From NCBI GenBank assembly GCA_002313895.1, contig DCAW01000180.1, positions 1-13,719 on the forward strand: a DNA stretch of 13,719 nucleotides, given 5' to 3'. Below are positions 1 to 6,575 of the stretch, piece by piece. Numbering within the stretch: position 1 is the first letter of the stretch; each line of letters starts with the position of its first letter. A program made the position numbers and the translations under genes. The stretch comes from Dehalococcoidia bacterium UBA1123 (GTDB taxonomy: Bacteria; Chloroflexota; Dehalococcoidia; Lucifugimonadales; UBA1123). The notes beneath the pieces were generated by a model. The model was not told the origin of the DNA and did not search any database. It saw nothing but the letters and a program-made list of their open reading frames with translations.

Positions 1-1
1 T

Positions 2-520
2 TCAAACTTTCGAGAGAAATTGTTTTACTTCTTTTCTGGAGCGCAACCTGACAAATTGAATTTCTGAATATTCGGATTTTTTCGACACTACTGAATAGCG
101 TTTTCGGTTCTTATGAAAATTTTTTATTACCCACCAAATCATGGAATTCCGAGTAAAAAGATGTCTCCAAAGGGTTTCTTTGTTTCCAGCCCACAATTCC
201 TCTCGTTCGAATCCTCTGACCAAGCTTCTGACAACTACTCTCCAGAGTACTAGATGAAAAGGTAAATCCAGAAAGACGACCGTTTGTGCCCGCTTCCATT
301 TGATGTCTTGAGTTCTCGAGTAATTACCGTCCAAAACCCACTTATCAGCGGAGACAACTTCATTCACTTTTTGGAAAAACTCATCATCGTTTGATTTAGT
401 CCAGTTGGGCTTCCAGTACAACGCATCTAGTTCCACATATGGGGAACCCAGTTTTTTTGCCAACTGTTTGGAAAGAGTGGATTTACCGCTACCACTTGTC
501 CCAATCACGTTTATTCTCAT
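2..520 (-). CDS. P-loop nucleoside/adenylate kinase-like protein (topology-modulation/FlaR-like)
   Basis: A complete 172-residue ORF whose stop lies at the window edge. Residues 7-15 (GTSGSGKST) form a Walker A loop. They are followed by ELDALYWKPNW (about 30-40), W-x-LDGNY (about 61-66), a Walker-B-like VVFLDLP strand and an Arg-rich lid region (RVVVRSLVRGFEREELW). This order matches the short adenylate-kinase-like family often named DNA topology modulation protein FlaR, a soluble ATP-binding phosphotransferase whose real substrate is generally unknown. The ATG at 520 has a GGAG ribosome binding site (complement of 526-529) five bases upstream, which supports this start. Base composition is unlike the rest of the window: only 40 of the first 120 bases are G or C, whereas bases 1441-1500 have 41 G or C in 60. 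That suggests recent transfer. The family call is firm; the cellular role is not. Confidence 0.85.
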   Translation of the reverse strand: MRINVIGTSGSGKSTLSKQLAKKLGSPYVELDALYWKPNWTKSNDDEFFQKVNEVVSADKWVLDGNYSRTQDIKWKRAQTVVFLDLPFHLVLWRVVVRSLVRGFEREELWAGNKETLWRHLFTRNSMIWWVIKNFHKNRKRYSVVSKKSEYSEIQFVRLRSRKEVKQFLSKV

Positions 521-937
521 TCAAACTCCAAGACAGGCTCTCTGATATTAGATATATGTTGAGGGTGTCAGGGTGCTGAGTCCAGTGACCACAACATGAT
601 CTGTTCCAGTTAGGTATCGGTTTATGTTGAATAATGTCCTTTTCGCGCTCTTCGGCACGCATGGCGCGCGCGACTCGGGCTGGAGAGTGTTGGTGTTTGG
701 CAGGGGGGGTATGCTGTGGTGATCGGAGGAATGTGTGTCGGTGGGACTCCCATGACGGATTAACTCCCACACCTGGGTGTCGCGGGCGCGTGTGGCGCGG
801 TTGGGTTTGACGGCGGATAGGCCATCTAGCCCGTTGTGACAGAGGGATGTGGGGGTGGGGGTGCTGAGATGGTCGTCCGGCCCGTCTGGAGACTCAGGAA
901 AAACGGACGTTGTCGCCTTTCCTGAGTCTCCAGACCT
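521..937. other. Non-coding stretch, G/T-skewed, between the kinase and a gene relic
   Basis: I see no credible gene here. The plus strand from about 665 to 870 is strongly G- and T-rich, with several G runs (for example around 701-707 and 850-860). A ten-base direct repeat (GGGTGCTGAG) occurs at 571-580 and 859-868. The stretch ends in the perfect inverted repeat at 884-935. It separates an A+T-rich gene from a truncated gene relic, so it may be the scar of an insertion or recombination, but no transposase or recognisable insertion-sequence end is visible. Confidence 0.5.
884..935. repeat. Perfect 18-bp inverted repeat with 16-nt loop
   Basis: The left arm 884-901 (GTCTGGAGACTCAGGAAA) is the exact reverse complement of the right arm 918-935. 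The loop is 902-917. Pairing stops abruptly on both sides: C883/C936 and A902/C917 do not pair. There is no T tract after either arm, so it is not a standard rho-independent terminator. It lies two bases before the open frame of the ceramidase-like relic, so it could mark a breakpoint, a small palindromic mobile element or a transcription stop. Confidence 0.85.
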
Positions 938-1159
938 TTGTTATCGAGAAGCTCATCGAGTACCGATAAAAATCAACGGTCAAAAACTGTGAACACGATA
1001 TTCTCAGGATTCAGTAACGGTCATATCAACTACCTTCCAACCGACATAGCCCATGAACAAGGAGGGTACGAGATCGGAGTCTGCGTGTTCGCTCCGGGTT
1101 CCGCCGAGTTAGCGATTCGAGCCTCGCTCGATGCGATAGACGACGTGACACCCATATAA
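938..1159 (+). pseudogene. 3' relic of a neutral/alkaline ceramidase-like gene
   Basis: The open frame gives about 73 residues. Its last 55 or so read FSGFSNGHINYLPTD, then EQGGYEIGV, then FAPGSAELAI, before a natural stop at 1157-1159. This matches the C-terminal end of the bacterial neutral/alkaline ceramidase-like family (consensus roughly SNGyigYiPT...eGGYE...APGagE), whose full members exceed 400 residues. The rest of the protein, including the metal-binding N-terminal catalytic part, is absent. The frame begins right after the inverted repeat at 884-935, and the first dozen residues (Ser-rich, from a TTG) do not look like family sequence. The stop is 22 bases before flavin monooxygenase 1, so the two may once have been one transcription unit. 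The family assignment is from memory of the motif pattern and is fairly but not fully secure. Confidence 0.6.
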
Positions 1160-1181
1160 CCCCGCATATCGGTAAAAAAGA

Positions 1182-2240
1182 TTGAAACTCTCCATCCTTG
1201 ATCAATCCCCAATAGCCGTTGGCAAAACGGCGCACGAAGCTGTTCAAGCAACGCTGGATCTGGCAGAAGCGGCCGATAAGTGGGGTTACACCCGCTACTG
1301 GCTGGCGGAGCACCACAGCTCCCGTACGCTCGCGGACGCCAGCCCAGAAATCCTGCTCGCGGCCATGAGCTCAAGAACGAACAACATCCGACTTGGATCT
1401 GGCGGCGTGATGCTCTCGCACTACAGCCCACTCAAGGTGGCCGAGGTGTTCCGAATGCTTGAGGCACTGGCGCCAGGGCGCGTGGACATGGGCCTTGGGC
1501 GTGCGCCTGGATCTGATCAGATGGCCAGTTACGCACTACAACCCGGCCCAAACACCTTTCCGATCGAGAAGTATCCGCAACAGGTTTATGACCTGATGCG
1601 ATACCTCAGCGAGACGTTTCCCGCTGATCATTTGTTCAGCAACCTCAGGGCAATGCCAGCTGCTCCAAACTGGGCGGTTCCATGGCTGCTGAGTTCATCG
1701 ATGGGCAGCACAGGAATCGCTGCAACACTGGGCTTGCCTCTCTCGTTCGCTCACTTCATAAGTCAAGATGGTGGACCGGAATACGTAAAGTGGTATCGCG
1801 ACAATTTCGAACCATCAGAGTGGTTCGATAAGCCACGAGTCAACATCGGTATCTCCGCTATTACAGCCGATTCAGCGGAACGCGCGCACGACCTAGCGAC
1901 GTGTCGTCATGTCATGCGCCTGATGCGCAACAAGGGTCTAGAAATGGAGGGCGTACCGTCCGTGGATGAGATCAAGGCGATGAACTTCAGCGGGGCCGAT
2001 GAGGAATTCATTGAACAGCAGCGCGCTAAATCGATTGAAGGCGACCCCGGGACGGTGAAGGCAAAGATCGAGAGTCTCGCTGAGCAGTACGAGACCGATG
2101 ATGTGATCGTTCTCACTATCACCCACGACTACGCCGAACGCCAGCGCTCATACGAGCTTCTGGCAAAAGAGTTCGAACTGAGTGGAGAAGGTCGTGTGGA
2201 AGACACCGGAACCATCGTCGAGGCAGACAAAAGGACATGA
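1182..2240 (+). CDS. Luciferase-like flavin-dependent monooxygenase (group 1, MsnO8-like)
   Basis: A 352-residue TIM-barrel protein of the bacterial luciferase-like family (Pfam Bac_luciferase). It is predicted to use reduced flavin and O2 to oxygenate an organic substrate in the cytosol. The N-terminus LSILDQSPIAVG, then YTRYWLAEHH (about residues 37-46), GSGGVMLSHYSPLKVAE (about 72-88) and GRVDMGLGRAPGSD (about 98-111) are the signature of the group-1 luciferase-family oxidoreductases (TIGR03558 type), and the length is usual. The start is TTG at 1182: an in-frame TAA lies at 1173-1175 and no ATG or GTG fits, so the non-ATG start is forced. The ribosome binding site is weak (AAAAAAG). The gene follows the ceramidase-like relic by 22 bases and converges on flavin monooxygenase 2. 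The substrate is unknown. Use of F420 instead of FMN is possible but less likely for this group. Confidence 0.88.
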   Translation: MKLSILDQSPIAVGKTAHEAVQATLDLAEAADKWGYTRYWLAEHHSSRTLADASPEILLAAMSSRTNNIRLGSGGVMLSHYSPLKVAEVFRMLEALAPGRVDMGLGRAPGSDQMASYALQPGPNTFPIEKYPQQVYDLMRYLSETFPADHLFSNLRAMPAAPNWAVPWLLSSSMGSTGIAATLGLPLSFAHFISQDGGPEYVKWYRDNFEPSEWFDKPRVNIGISAITADSAERAHDLATCRHVMRLMRNKGLEMEGVPSVDEIKAMNFSGADEEFIEQQRAKSIEGDPGTVKAKIESLAEQYETDDVIVLTITHDYAERQRSYELLAKEFELSGEGRVEDTGTIVEADKRT

Positions 2241-2252
2241 TCGTCTGCCTCG
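2219..2252. terminator. Hairpin spanning the stop codon of flavin monooxygenase 1
   Basis: CGAGGCAGAC at 2219-2228 and GTCTGCCTCG at 2243-2252 form a perfect 10-bp stem. The 14-base loop holds the TGA stop (2238-2240). No T tract follows on the plus strand, so it is not a canonical intrinsic terminator. It sits between two convergent genes and could stop or stabilise transcripts from both sides. Confidence 0.4.
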
Positions 2253-2295
2253 CTGCCAGGAAGCGAGTTTGATGGGCCCTGTTGGGATCGAACCC

Positions 2296-2319
2296 ACGGC
2301 GGCCACTGCCAACCCCTCT
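2296..2319 (-). pseudogene. Short relic of an enolase-superfamily gene 3' end
   Basis: On the minus strand 23 of 24 bases match 12414-12437, the 3' end of the second enolase-superfamily gene, including 19 identical bases in a row (2301-2319 against 12414-12432). Read in the same frame both encode RGWQWPP. The match lies 20 bases beyond the stop codon of flavin monooxygenase 2 and has no stop of its own. A 19-base identity is not expected by chance in a window this size, so this is probably the last scrap of another enolase paralogue or a copied segment. It is too short to say more. Confidence 0.5.
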
Positions 2320-2338
2320 GACTGTCGATGTTCAACGT

Positions 2339-3451
2339 TCAACCAACCGAGGCAGTTGCGCCCACCGCGACGTTTAGCCGGGGCAGCAGCTCGCCGGTGA
2401 ACAGCTCCGTGCTGTGCAGCCAGGCCTGTCGGTCATCCTCGTCTACCCAGTCGAACTCCATCATTACAAGGGTGCCGAAAGGACCGGTCTCGTCCCACAA
2501 CTGCAGCAGTCGGTCCAGCACCGTATCGACATCCCCCACGATGATCAGCTCTCTCATGAAATAGTCCATGTCCACATCGGAATCTGGCATCGACAAGTCT
2601 CGCTTCATCACGCCCAGCCCCGGACCGCGCTGAATCGCCTTCGCCAAGTACTCGTGCGCGATGTCGATAGTGTTCCGGCGAGCCCGCTCTTCCGCCTCAC
2701 GCGTGGTGTCGGCAAGGAACACAGTACGGGCGACCTTCCAGTCTTCCCTGCGGGGCTCGAGGCCTGCTCCAATCGCCGCTACTTCGTAAGTGTCCCATTG
2801 ATCCTTGAGGACGTTGCCCGGGATGATCGAGTGACTGAATGGCTGGAATCCTAGCCGCGCAGCAGCCTTGACTGATCCGGAACCGCGCGATGTCACAGGC
2901 ACGGCGATCGGCGGATGTGGACTCTGGAAAGGCTTTTGCACGACTCCGAAGCCAAGTTCATTCGGAGCGGCTTCCAGCTTCACCGTCCAGTGCTCTCCAA
3001 CAAACTCGTATGGGCCGTCAGACGCCCAAATCTTGAGTATCATCTCCGCGGCTTCGGCCATCCGTGACTGTTTCTGGTCGGGGTCCAGACCGTACATCGA
3101 GAAGTCGGAGGGCGCTCCACCGTATCCGAATGCCAGGTTCAGCCGGCCGTGGGAGAAGTGGTCGAGGAAGGCCATGCGGTTGGCCACCTGTGCAGGGTGG
3201 TGGAGGTTCAGCAGCACGGGCGCTGGGCCCAGCCGCATGCGTTTTGTCTGTCGGAATACAGCAGCAATGAACATCTCAGGGCTGACGATCGGCTCCCACG
3301 CCAGCGTGTGGTGTTCGCCAACCCAGAACTCATCGTAGCCGAGATCCTCAGCGCGGAGCGCCAACTCCATGTCCTCATCGTGACACTGTGCGAGTGGTTT
3401 ATCGGGTGAGTGAAACGGCATAATAAAAATGCCACTCTTGATGTTTTGCAA
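2339..3451 (-). CDS. Luciferase-like (LLM class) flavin-dependent monooxygenase
   Basis: A protein of about 370 residues of the Bac_luciferase family, different in type from the one at 1182. Near the N-terminus come SGIFIMPFHSP, YDEFWVGEHH, LGPAPVLLNLHHP, GRLNLAFGYGG and a Met/Tyr-rich stretch, then a typical IVGDVDTVLDRLLQL segment near the C-terminus. These are landmarks of FMNH2-dependent alkane/limonene-monooxygenase-like members. The frame is open to a TTG at 3475, but I prefer the TTG at 3451, which has a GAGG ribosome binding site (complement of 3458-3461) six bases upstream; no ATG fits the N-terminus. The protein is expected to be cytosolic and to need a flavin reductase partner, none of which is in the window. 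It converges with the gene at 1182 and diverges from the dehydratase-like gene at 3903. A decayed tail of a close paralogue lies at 13422-13490. The substrate is unknown. Confidence 0.88.
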   Translation of the reverse strand: MQNIKSGIFIMPFHSPDKPLAQCHDEDMELALRAEDLGYDEFWVGEHHTLAWEPIVSPEMFIAAVFRQTKRMRLGPAPVLLNLHHPAQVANRMAFLDHFSHGRLNLAFGYGGAPSDFSMYGLDPDQKQSRMAEAAEMILKIWASDGPYEFVGEHWTVKLEAAPNELGFGVVQKPFQSPHPPIAVPVTSRGSGSVKAAARLGFQPFSHSIIPGNVLKDQWDTYEVAAIGAGLEPRREDWKVARTVFLADTTREAEERARRNTIDIAHEYLAKAIQRGPGLGVMKRDLSMPDSDVDMDYFMRELIIVGDVDTVLDRLLQLWDETGPFGTLVMMEFDWVDEDDRQAWLHSTELFTGELLPRLNVAVGATASVG

Positions 3452-3902
3452 CGGGTACCTCGAATCTGAGTTCAAGCGCGTGGAGAGATTATCAGGCCGG
3501 CGGGCGGAGCAACAGCCGCCGCGATCCCAACCGATCTGTGGGCCAGTGTGGTGGCGAGTAATCCAAAATGACTACCTGATCTTCCGGACGCTGATCTGCT
3601 CCGCGCTCCTGCGGCCGAGATAGTGGCACCTCCGGGGGGGGCTGAGGTCTGGCCTTCGCAGTGGCCCTCTGACAGGGCATCTGGCATCACAATTGCGGGT
3701 ATATGGCGTGTTCGCTAGGTGCCTTATTGAGATTTTGGTGCAGTATAAGGTACTTGAAAGATCATCTCGTCTGATTAGGGATGTACCCCAGTCAAGCCAT
3801 CGCTCCCTCCGACATTCGAGTGATGATCGAGTAACCTTCGGCCGGAAACGAACTAGGCTCTCCACCGATCTCAAGCGTCACGGTAACCCTCGAGAACAAT
3901 CG
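3452..3902. other. Divergent intergenic region, no gene recognised
   Basis: About 450 bases separate flavin monooxygenase 2 (minus) from the enolase-superfamily gene (plus), so both promoters should lie here. I could not find a convincing pair of -35 and -10 boxes. A TATAAG box on the plus strand near 3743 has no good -35 at the usual spacing. A short 5-bp GC stem (3503-3507 with 3516-3520) and an eight-G run near 3632 are the only structures I noticed. Open frames crossing it have no family-like sequence. Confidence 0.5.
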
Positions 3903-5060
3903 ATGAAAATCATAGACGTAACTCCTTACGTGGTTCGCGCAGAAATGCCGGGCGTCCCGGAACGAGACTGGGCGTGGACTTTTGTTGAGATAAAAACAGA
4001 CGAAGATATCTCGGGATTCGGTGAATCCACAAACTGGACGGCAGGCGGAAGTTTTCTCTCAGCGAATGCCATTATCCAAATGAGAGAGCTGCTAATCGGG
4101 GAAGATCCATCGGACATCGAGCGCCTGTGGCAGAAGATTTTTCGTGCCTATTCCTACCTGGGTTCGAGAGGTTTGCCCACGACGGCACTGAGCGGCATTG
4201 ACATTGCCCTTTGGGACATCAAGGGCAAGGTGGCGGGAATGCCTGTGTATGAGTTGCTCGGCGGAAGCATCCGCAGTGATGTAGAGCTATATGCCAACGC
4301 CTGGTTTACCGGTTGCAAAACGCCGGAAGAGTTCGCTGCCGCAGCAGAAAGAACGATCGCGGCCGGTCACTCAGCGATCAAGCTCGACCCGTTCCTCGAA
4401 AAAGCATTTACCAACTTCAGCGATGGAGGTCGAATTTCTGCTGAAGGCGAAGAGCTCGCATATGACATTGTTGCCGCGATTCGGGATGCTGTTGGCCCCA
4501 AAATCGAGATATTGATCGACGCCCATGGGAACTTCGACGTCCCCACGGCTATTCGCCTTGCCAACAATCTGTTTGACCGATCGAATATAGGATGGTTTGA
4601 GGAGCCGGTGCCTCCGGAGGGGATTGACGCCCTCAAAGTGGTTCGGGAAAACTCTCGGGCGCCCATCTGCGTCGGTGAGCGACTATTCACGCGCTGGGAC
4701 TTTCTCCCAGTTCTGAATTCCGGACTCGCCGATTATTTGATGCCGGACGTGGTATGGACGGGTGGCATTAGCGAGCTGAAAAAGATATCGATAATGGCTG
4801 AGCCGTACTTTGTTCCGATCAGTCCACACAACGCGAACGGGTCGCTACAAATCGTCTCCGGGATACACGTGATGATGACGGTGCCAAACTTTTATCGCCT
4901 GGAACATTGTGTGGCGTTCATCCCGACGTACAACAATTTCCTGGTAGATCCGATCATTTTCGATGGCGGTCGCGCATCTATTTCTGGTAAGCCGGGTCTC
5001 GGACACGATCTCGATATGGACAGCGTGAACGCGAACCTGCACCCTGATTGGATTTCGTGA
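3903..5060 (+). CDS. Mandelate racemase/muconate lactonizing enzyme family protein, acid-sugar-dehydratase-like
   Basis: A complete 385-residue enolase-superfamily protein. These enzymes abstract the proton alpha to a carboxylate, stabilise the enolate on Mg2+, then eliminate water or epimerise. The N-terminal capping domain covers about residues 1-120 (GID-IALWDIKGK at 98-109), followed by the barrel. Likely metal ligands are D206 (DAHGN), E233 (WFEEPV) and E259 (GERL). H208 and H309 (SPHN) are the candidate acid/base pair. The DxH motif and the 50-residue gap from E259 to H309 match the spacing in D-galactonate dehydratase (Glu235/His285 as I recall). The galactonate/gluconate/mannonate dehydratase branch is therefore the best guess, with the exact sugar acid unknown. 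The ATG at 3903 aligns with the family N-terminus (MKIIDV); its ribosome binding site is poor. The gene is convergent with the PhyH gene. Confidence 0.87.
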   Translation: MKIIDVTPYVVRAEMPGVPERDWAWTFVEIKTDEDISGFGESTNWTAGGSFLSANAIIQMRELLIGEDPSDIERLWQKIFRAYSYLGSRGLPTTALSGIDIALWDIKGKVAGMPVYELLGGSIRSDVELYANAWFTGCKTPEEFAAAAERTIAAGHSAIKLDPFLEKAFTNFSDGGRISAEGEELAYDIVAAIRDAVGPKIEILIDAHGNFDVPTAIRLANNLFDRSNIGWFEEPVPPEGIDALKVVRENSRAPICVGERLFTRWDFLPVLNSGLADYLMPDVVWTGGISELKKISIMAEPYFVPISPHNANGSLQIVSGIHVMMTVPNFYRLEHCVAFIPTYNNFLVDPIIFDGGRASISGKPGLGHDLDMDSVNANLHPDWIS

Positions 5061-5262
5061 ATCGTTCAGGGTTGCGTTGCCTAAAAAAGCGACAGAGCGT
5101 CGTCACCCTGTACTTGATCGACCAGGGAGCGCCATCTGCGCCATCCGTTGACCCGCGAGACACGTCGAGCAGTTGGCCGGCAACATCGGGTACAGTTATA
5201 GGAAATCCCATCGATCGGAATGAATCAACCTAGGCAACGGCCGAACAGGGTATCCAGCACGA
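5061..5262. other. Convergent intergenic region with a possible weak terminator
   Basis: This lies between the stops of the dehydratase-like gene and the PhyH gene. On the minus strand a short stem (CGAC...GTCG around 5089-5101) is followed by six T residues (complement of the A run at 5083-5088), which could end minus-strand transcription, although the stem is only four pairs. CGTTGCCTA at 5075-5083 is repeated inverted at 5231-5239. I see no gene. Confidence 0.3.
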
Positions 5263-6126
5263 TCAAGGTTGATCGCGTCGACGACGGGAGGCAGTCGTAG
5301 CGCCACCTGACTCCGGCCAGGGACCTCCAAGGTGTGCTTCTGACCGAAGTGGCATCGCTGCAGTTCCGGCAATGTTGTTCCAGGTCCTGACCCGGAGGGC
5401 ATGGTCGGTCTCGTACTCGTTTCTCGAAAGTGTCGTCGGGTGTTCGCTGTCCAACCGCATCCGGACCTCAGGAATGTTCCTGGCATCGTGACCCCAGGGT
5501 GGTTCAGTATTCTCTTGAGTCCTGGAGAATGGGAACTTGATCATGTACCGCACCTTGTCACTTCGGTTGCCCGTCCCGGCATGCCAGATGTCGGCATGGG
5601 TCACAAGGACCGAACCCGAGGTAACAGTGGAAAATACCTGCCCTCGCAGGTTCACAAGGGTGACCATAGTTTCAGGCGCGGCGACCCGCCTTTGACTGCC
5701 CGGGAGCAGTACTGTGGGGCCCATGTCTTCAGTCACATCCTGCGGGTAATACATCAGCATCAGATGTTTGATGTGATCAATATCCCGGTCCTGGTGGCTC
5801 CTGCCAAATCGTTCGTCCTGATGCCAGGGCTGTGCGCGCGTGTGGGGCGGATTCATATGGATGTGCCCGCCCGGATCTCTGACGTAGTCCGGGCCGAGGA
5901 GGCTGGCCAGAGTACCGACCACCGCCGGGTGCTCCAGCAGCCTGGTGATTGCCGGCAACGCCTCGACGATATGCTCGCCGGGGTTCTCCGGCATTGCCCG
6001 CAGACTGTTGCGGATCTCCTCGTTGTAGCCTGGCGCAAGGTCTGGCTCGATAATGTGATATCCGCTGATGATGAACGATGCGATCTGATCGTCACTCAGC
6101 AGATTCGAGGTGTCATGTCTATTCAT
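5263..6126 (-). CDS. Phytanoyl-CoA dioxygenase (PhyH) family Fe(II)/2-oxoglutarate oxygenase
   Basis: A complete 287-residue protein of the PhyH family: soluble Fe(II)- and 2-oxoglutarate-dependent oxygenases that hydroxylate small molecules or lipids. The iron triad is visible: H102 and D104 in WHQDER and H182 in DIWHAGTGN. R193 (KVRYMIKF) is placed as the 2-oxoglutarate-binding Arg. The double-stranded beta-helix core spans about 85-200, including LMLMYYPQDVTEDMGPTVLLPGS. The Arg-rich last 40 residues (ending RRRRDQP) look like a loose tail. The ATG at 6126 overlaps the end of the upstream 89-residue gene by eight bases, so translation is probably coupled. It is the last gene of the minus operon. 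The substrate cannot be read; a methylated amine, osmolyte or lipid is only a guess from the neighbours. Confidence 0.88.
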   Translation of the reverse strand: MNRHDTSNLLSDDQIASFIISGYHIIEPDLAPGYNEEIRNSLRAMPENPGEHIVEALPAITRLLEHPAVVGTLASLLGPDYVRDPGGHIHMNPPHTRAQPWHQDERFGRSHQDRDIDHIKHLMLMYYPQDVTEDMGPTVLLPGSQRRVAAPETMVTLVNLRGQVFSTVTSGSVLVTHADIWHAGTGNRSDKVRYMIKFPFSRTQENTEPPWGHDARNIPEVRMRLDSEHPTTLSRNEYETDHALRVRTWNNIAGTAAMPLRSEAHLGGPWPESGGATTASRRRRDQP

Positions 6127-6388
6127 CGACTTCTACTATCCGGTCCAGGATGAACTCGTAGCCGAAAATTCCAACCGCCTCCGGGTCGCCGTCTGCTCGC
6201 TGGGCGGGGAAGCTGACTACCCTCCAGCCGTCGAGAATCGCACTGTGCACCGTTTCGTACGGGATCTCAACACCGACTTCAATCTGAGGAGGATCAGACT
6301 CGACGGGCTCGTGGACAGCAAAACCGACAACGGGAGCCCTTAAGCTCCTCGACACAGCGTTCAAATACAGAATTCTCTGTCGCTTCAT
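6119..6388 (-). CDS. Small protein of unknown function (89 aa), coupled to PhyH
   Basis: I do not recognise this protein. It is 89 residues, acidic at the C-terminus (DRIVEVDE), with no signal peptide, membrane helix or Cys motif. It looks like a compact alpha/beta fold (VVGFAVHEP, then a Tyr/Val-rich middle, then VVSFPAQRA and GIFGYEFILDRIVE). Its ATG at 6388 shares a base with the TAA of a 24-residue ORF upstream (TAATG), and its own TAG lies inside the PhyH start (ATGAATAG). This tight packing argues that it is translated and works with the dioxygenase, for example as an accessory or regulatory subunit. That role is inference from position only. Confidence 0.6.
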   Translation of the reverse strand: MKRQRILYLNAVSRSLRAPVVGFAVHEPVESDPPQIEVGVEIPYETVHSAILDGWRVVSFPAQRADGDPEAVGIFGYEFILDRIVEVDE

Positions 6389-6462
6389 TAGGGCTCAACC
6401 TTCAGCACGTCTGCTGTTCTGCGTTCTTGATCGCGGATCGCCAGCATCATCTTCTGCGCCAT
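6388..6462 (-). CDS. Candidate 24-residue small ORF / leader peptide
   Basis: The frame begins at ATG 6462 and ends in TAA at 6388-6390, giving 24 residues beginning MAQKMMLAIRDQE. It has the strongest ribosome binding site of this part of the operon (GGGGGA, six bases before the ATG), and its stop overlaps the next start as TAATG. It may be a real small protein or a leader that couples translation of the 89-residue protein. It is too short for a family assignment, and the evidence is only the good initiation site and the overlap. Confidence 0.4.
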   Translation of the reverse strand: MAQKMMLAIRDQERRTADVLKVEP

Positions 6463-6575
6463 ATAGTCCCCCGATCATATTACGAGTAGCTTCCTATGCG
6501 GGTGCCGGATCTGATCTTCCTATTACTACCAGCGCCCGTCAACGGATCCAAAACGGACGAGCACTAAGTCCCACT

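Noticed and set aside
2273..2297. tRNA-like 3' half on the minus strand (GTGGGTTCGATCCCAAC followed by AGGGCCCA), possibly an integration site
   Set aside because: The T-stem has a mismatch, no matching 5' acceptor arm, D-arm or anticodon arm with U33 can be drawn upstream, and the adjoining sequence is explained better as an enolase gene relic.
3693..3902. N-terminal extension of the enolase-superfamily gene
   Set aside because: The frame is open, but the sequence has no family similarity, is rich in Ser and Arg, and the ATG at 3903 begins exactly at the usual N-terminus.
4978..5211. Minus-strand open frame beginning MGFPITVPDVAG between the convergent genes
   Set aside because: It overlaps the end of the dehydratase-like gene, shows no recognised motif and has no ribosome binding site. 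Most likely a chance frame.
5401..6153. Long plus-strand open frame of about 250 codons
   Set aside because: It is the complement of the PhyH gene, whose iron-binding motifs lie on the minus strand.
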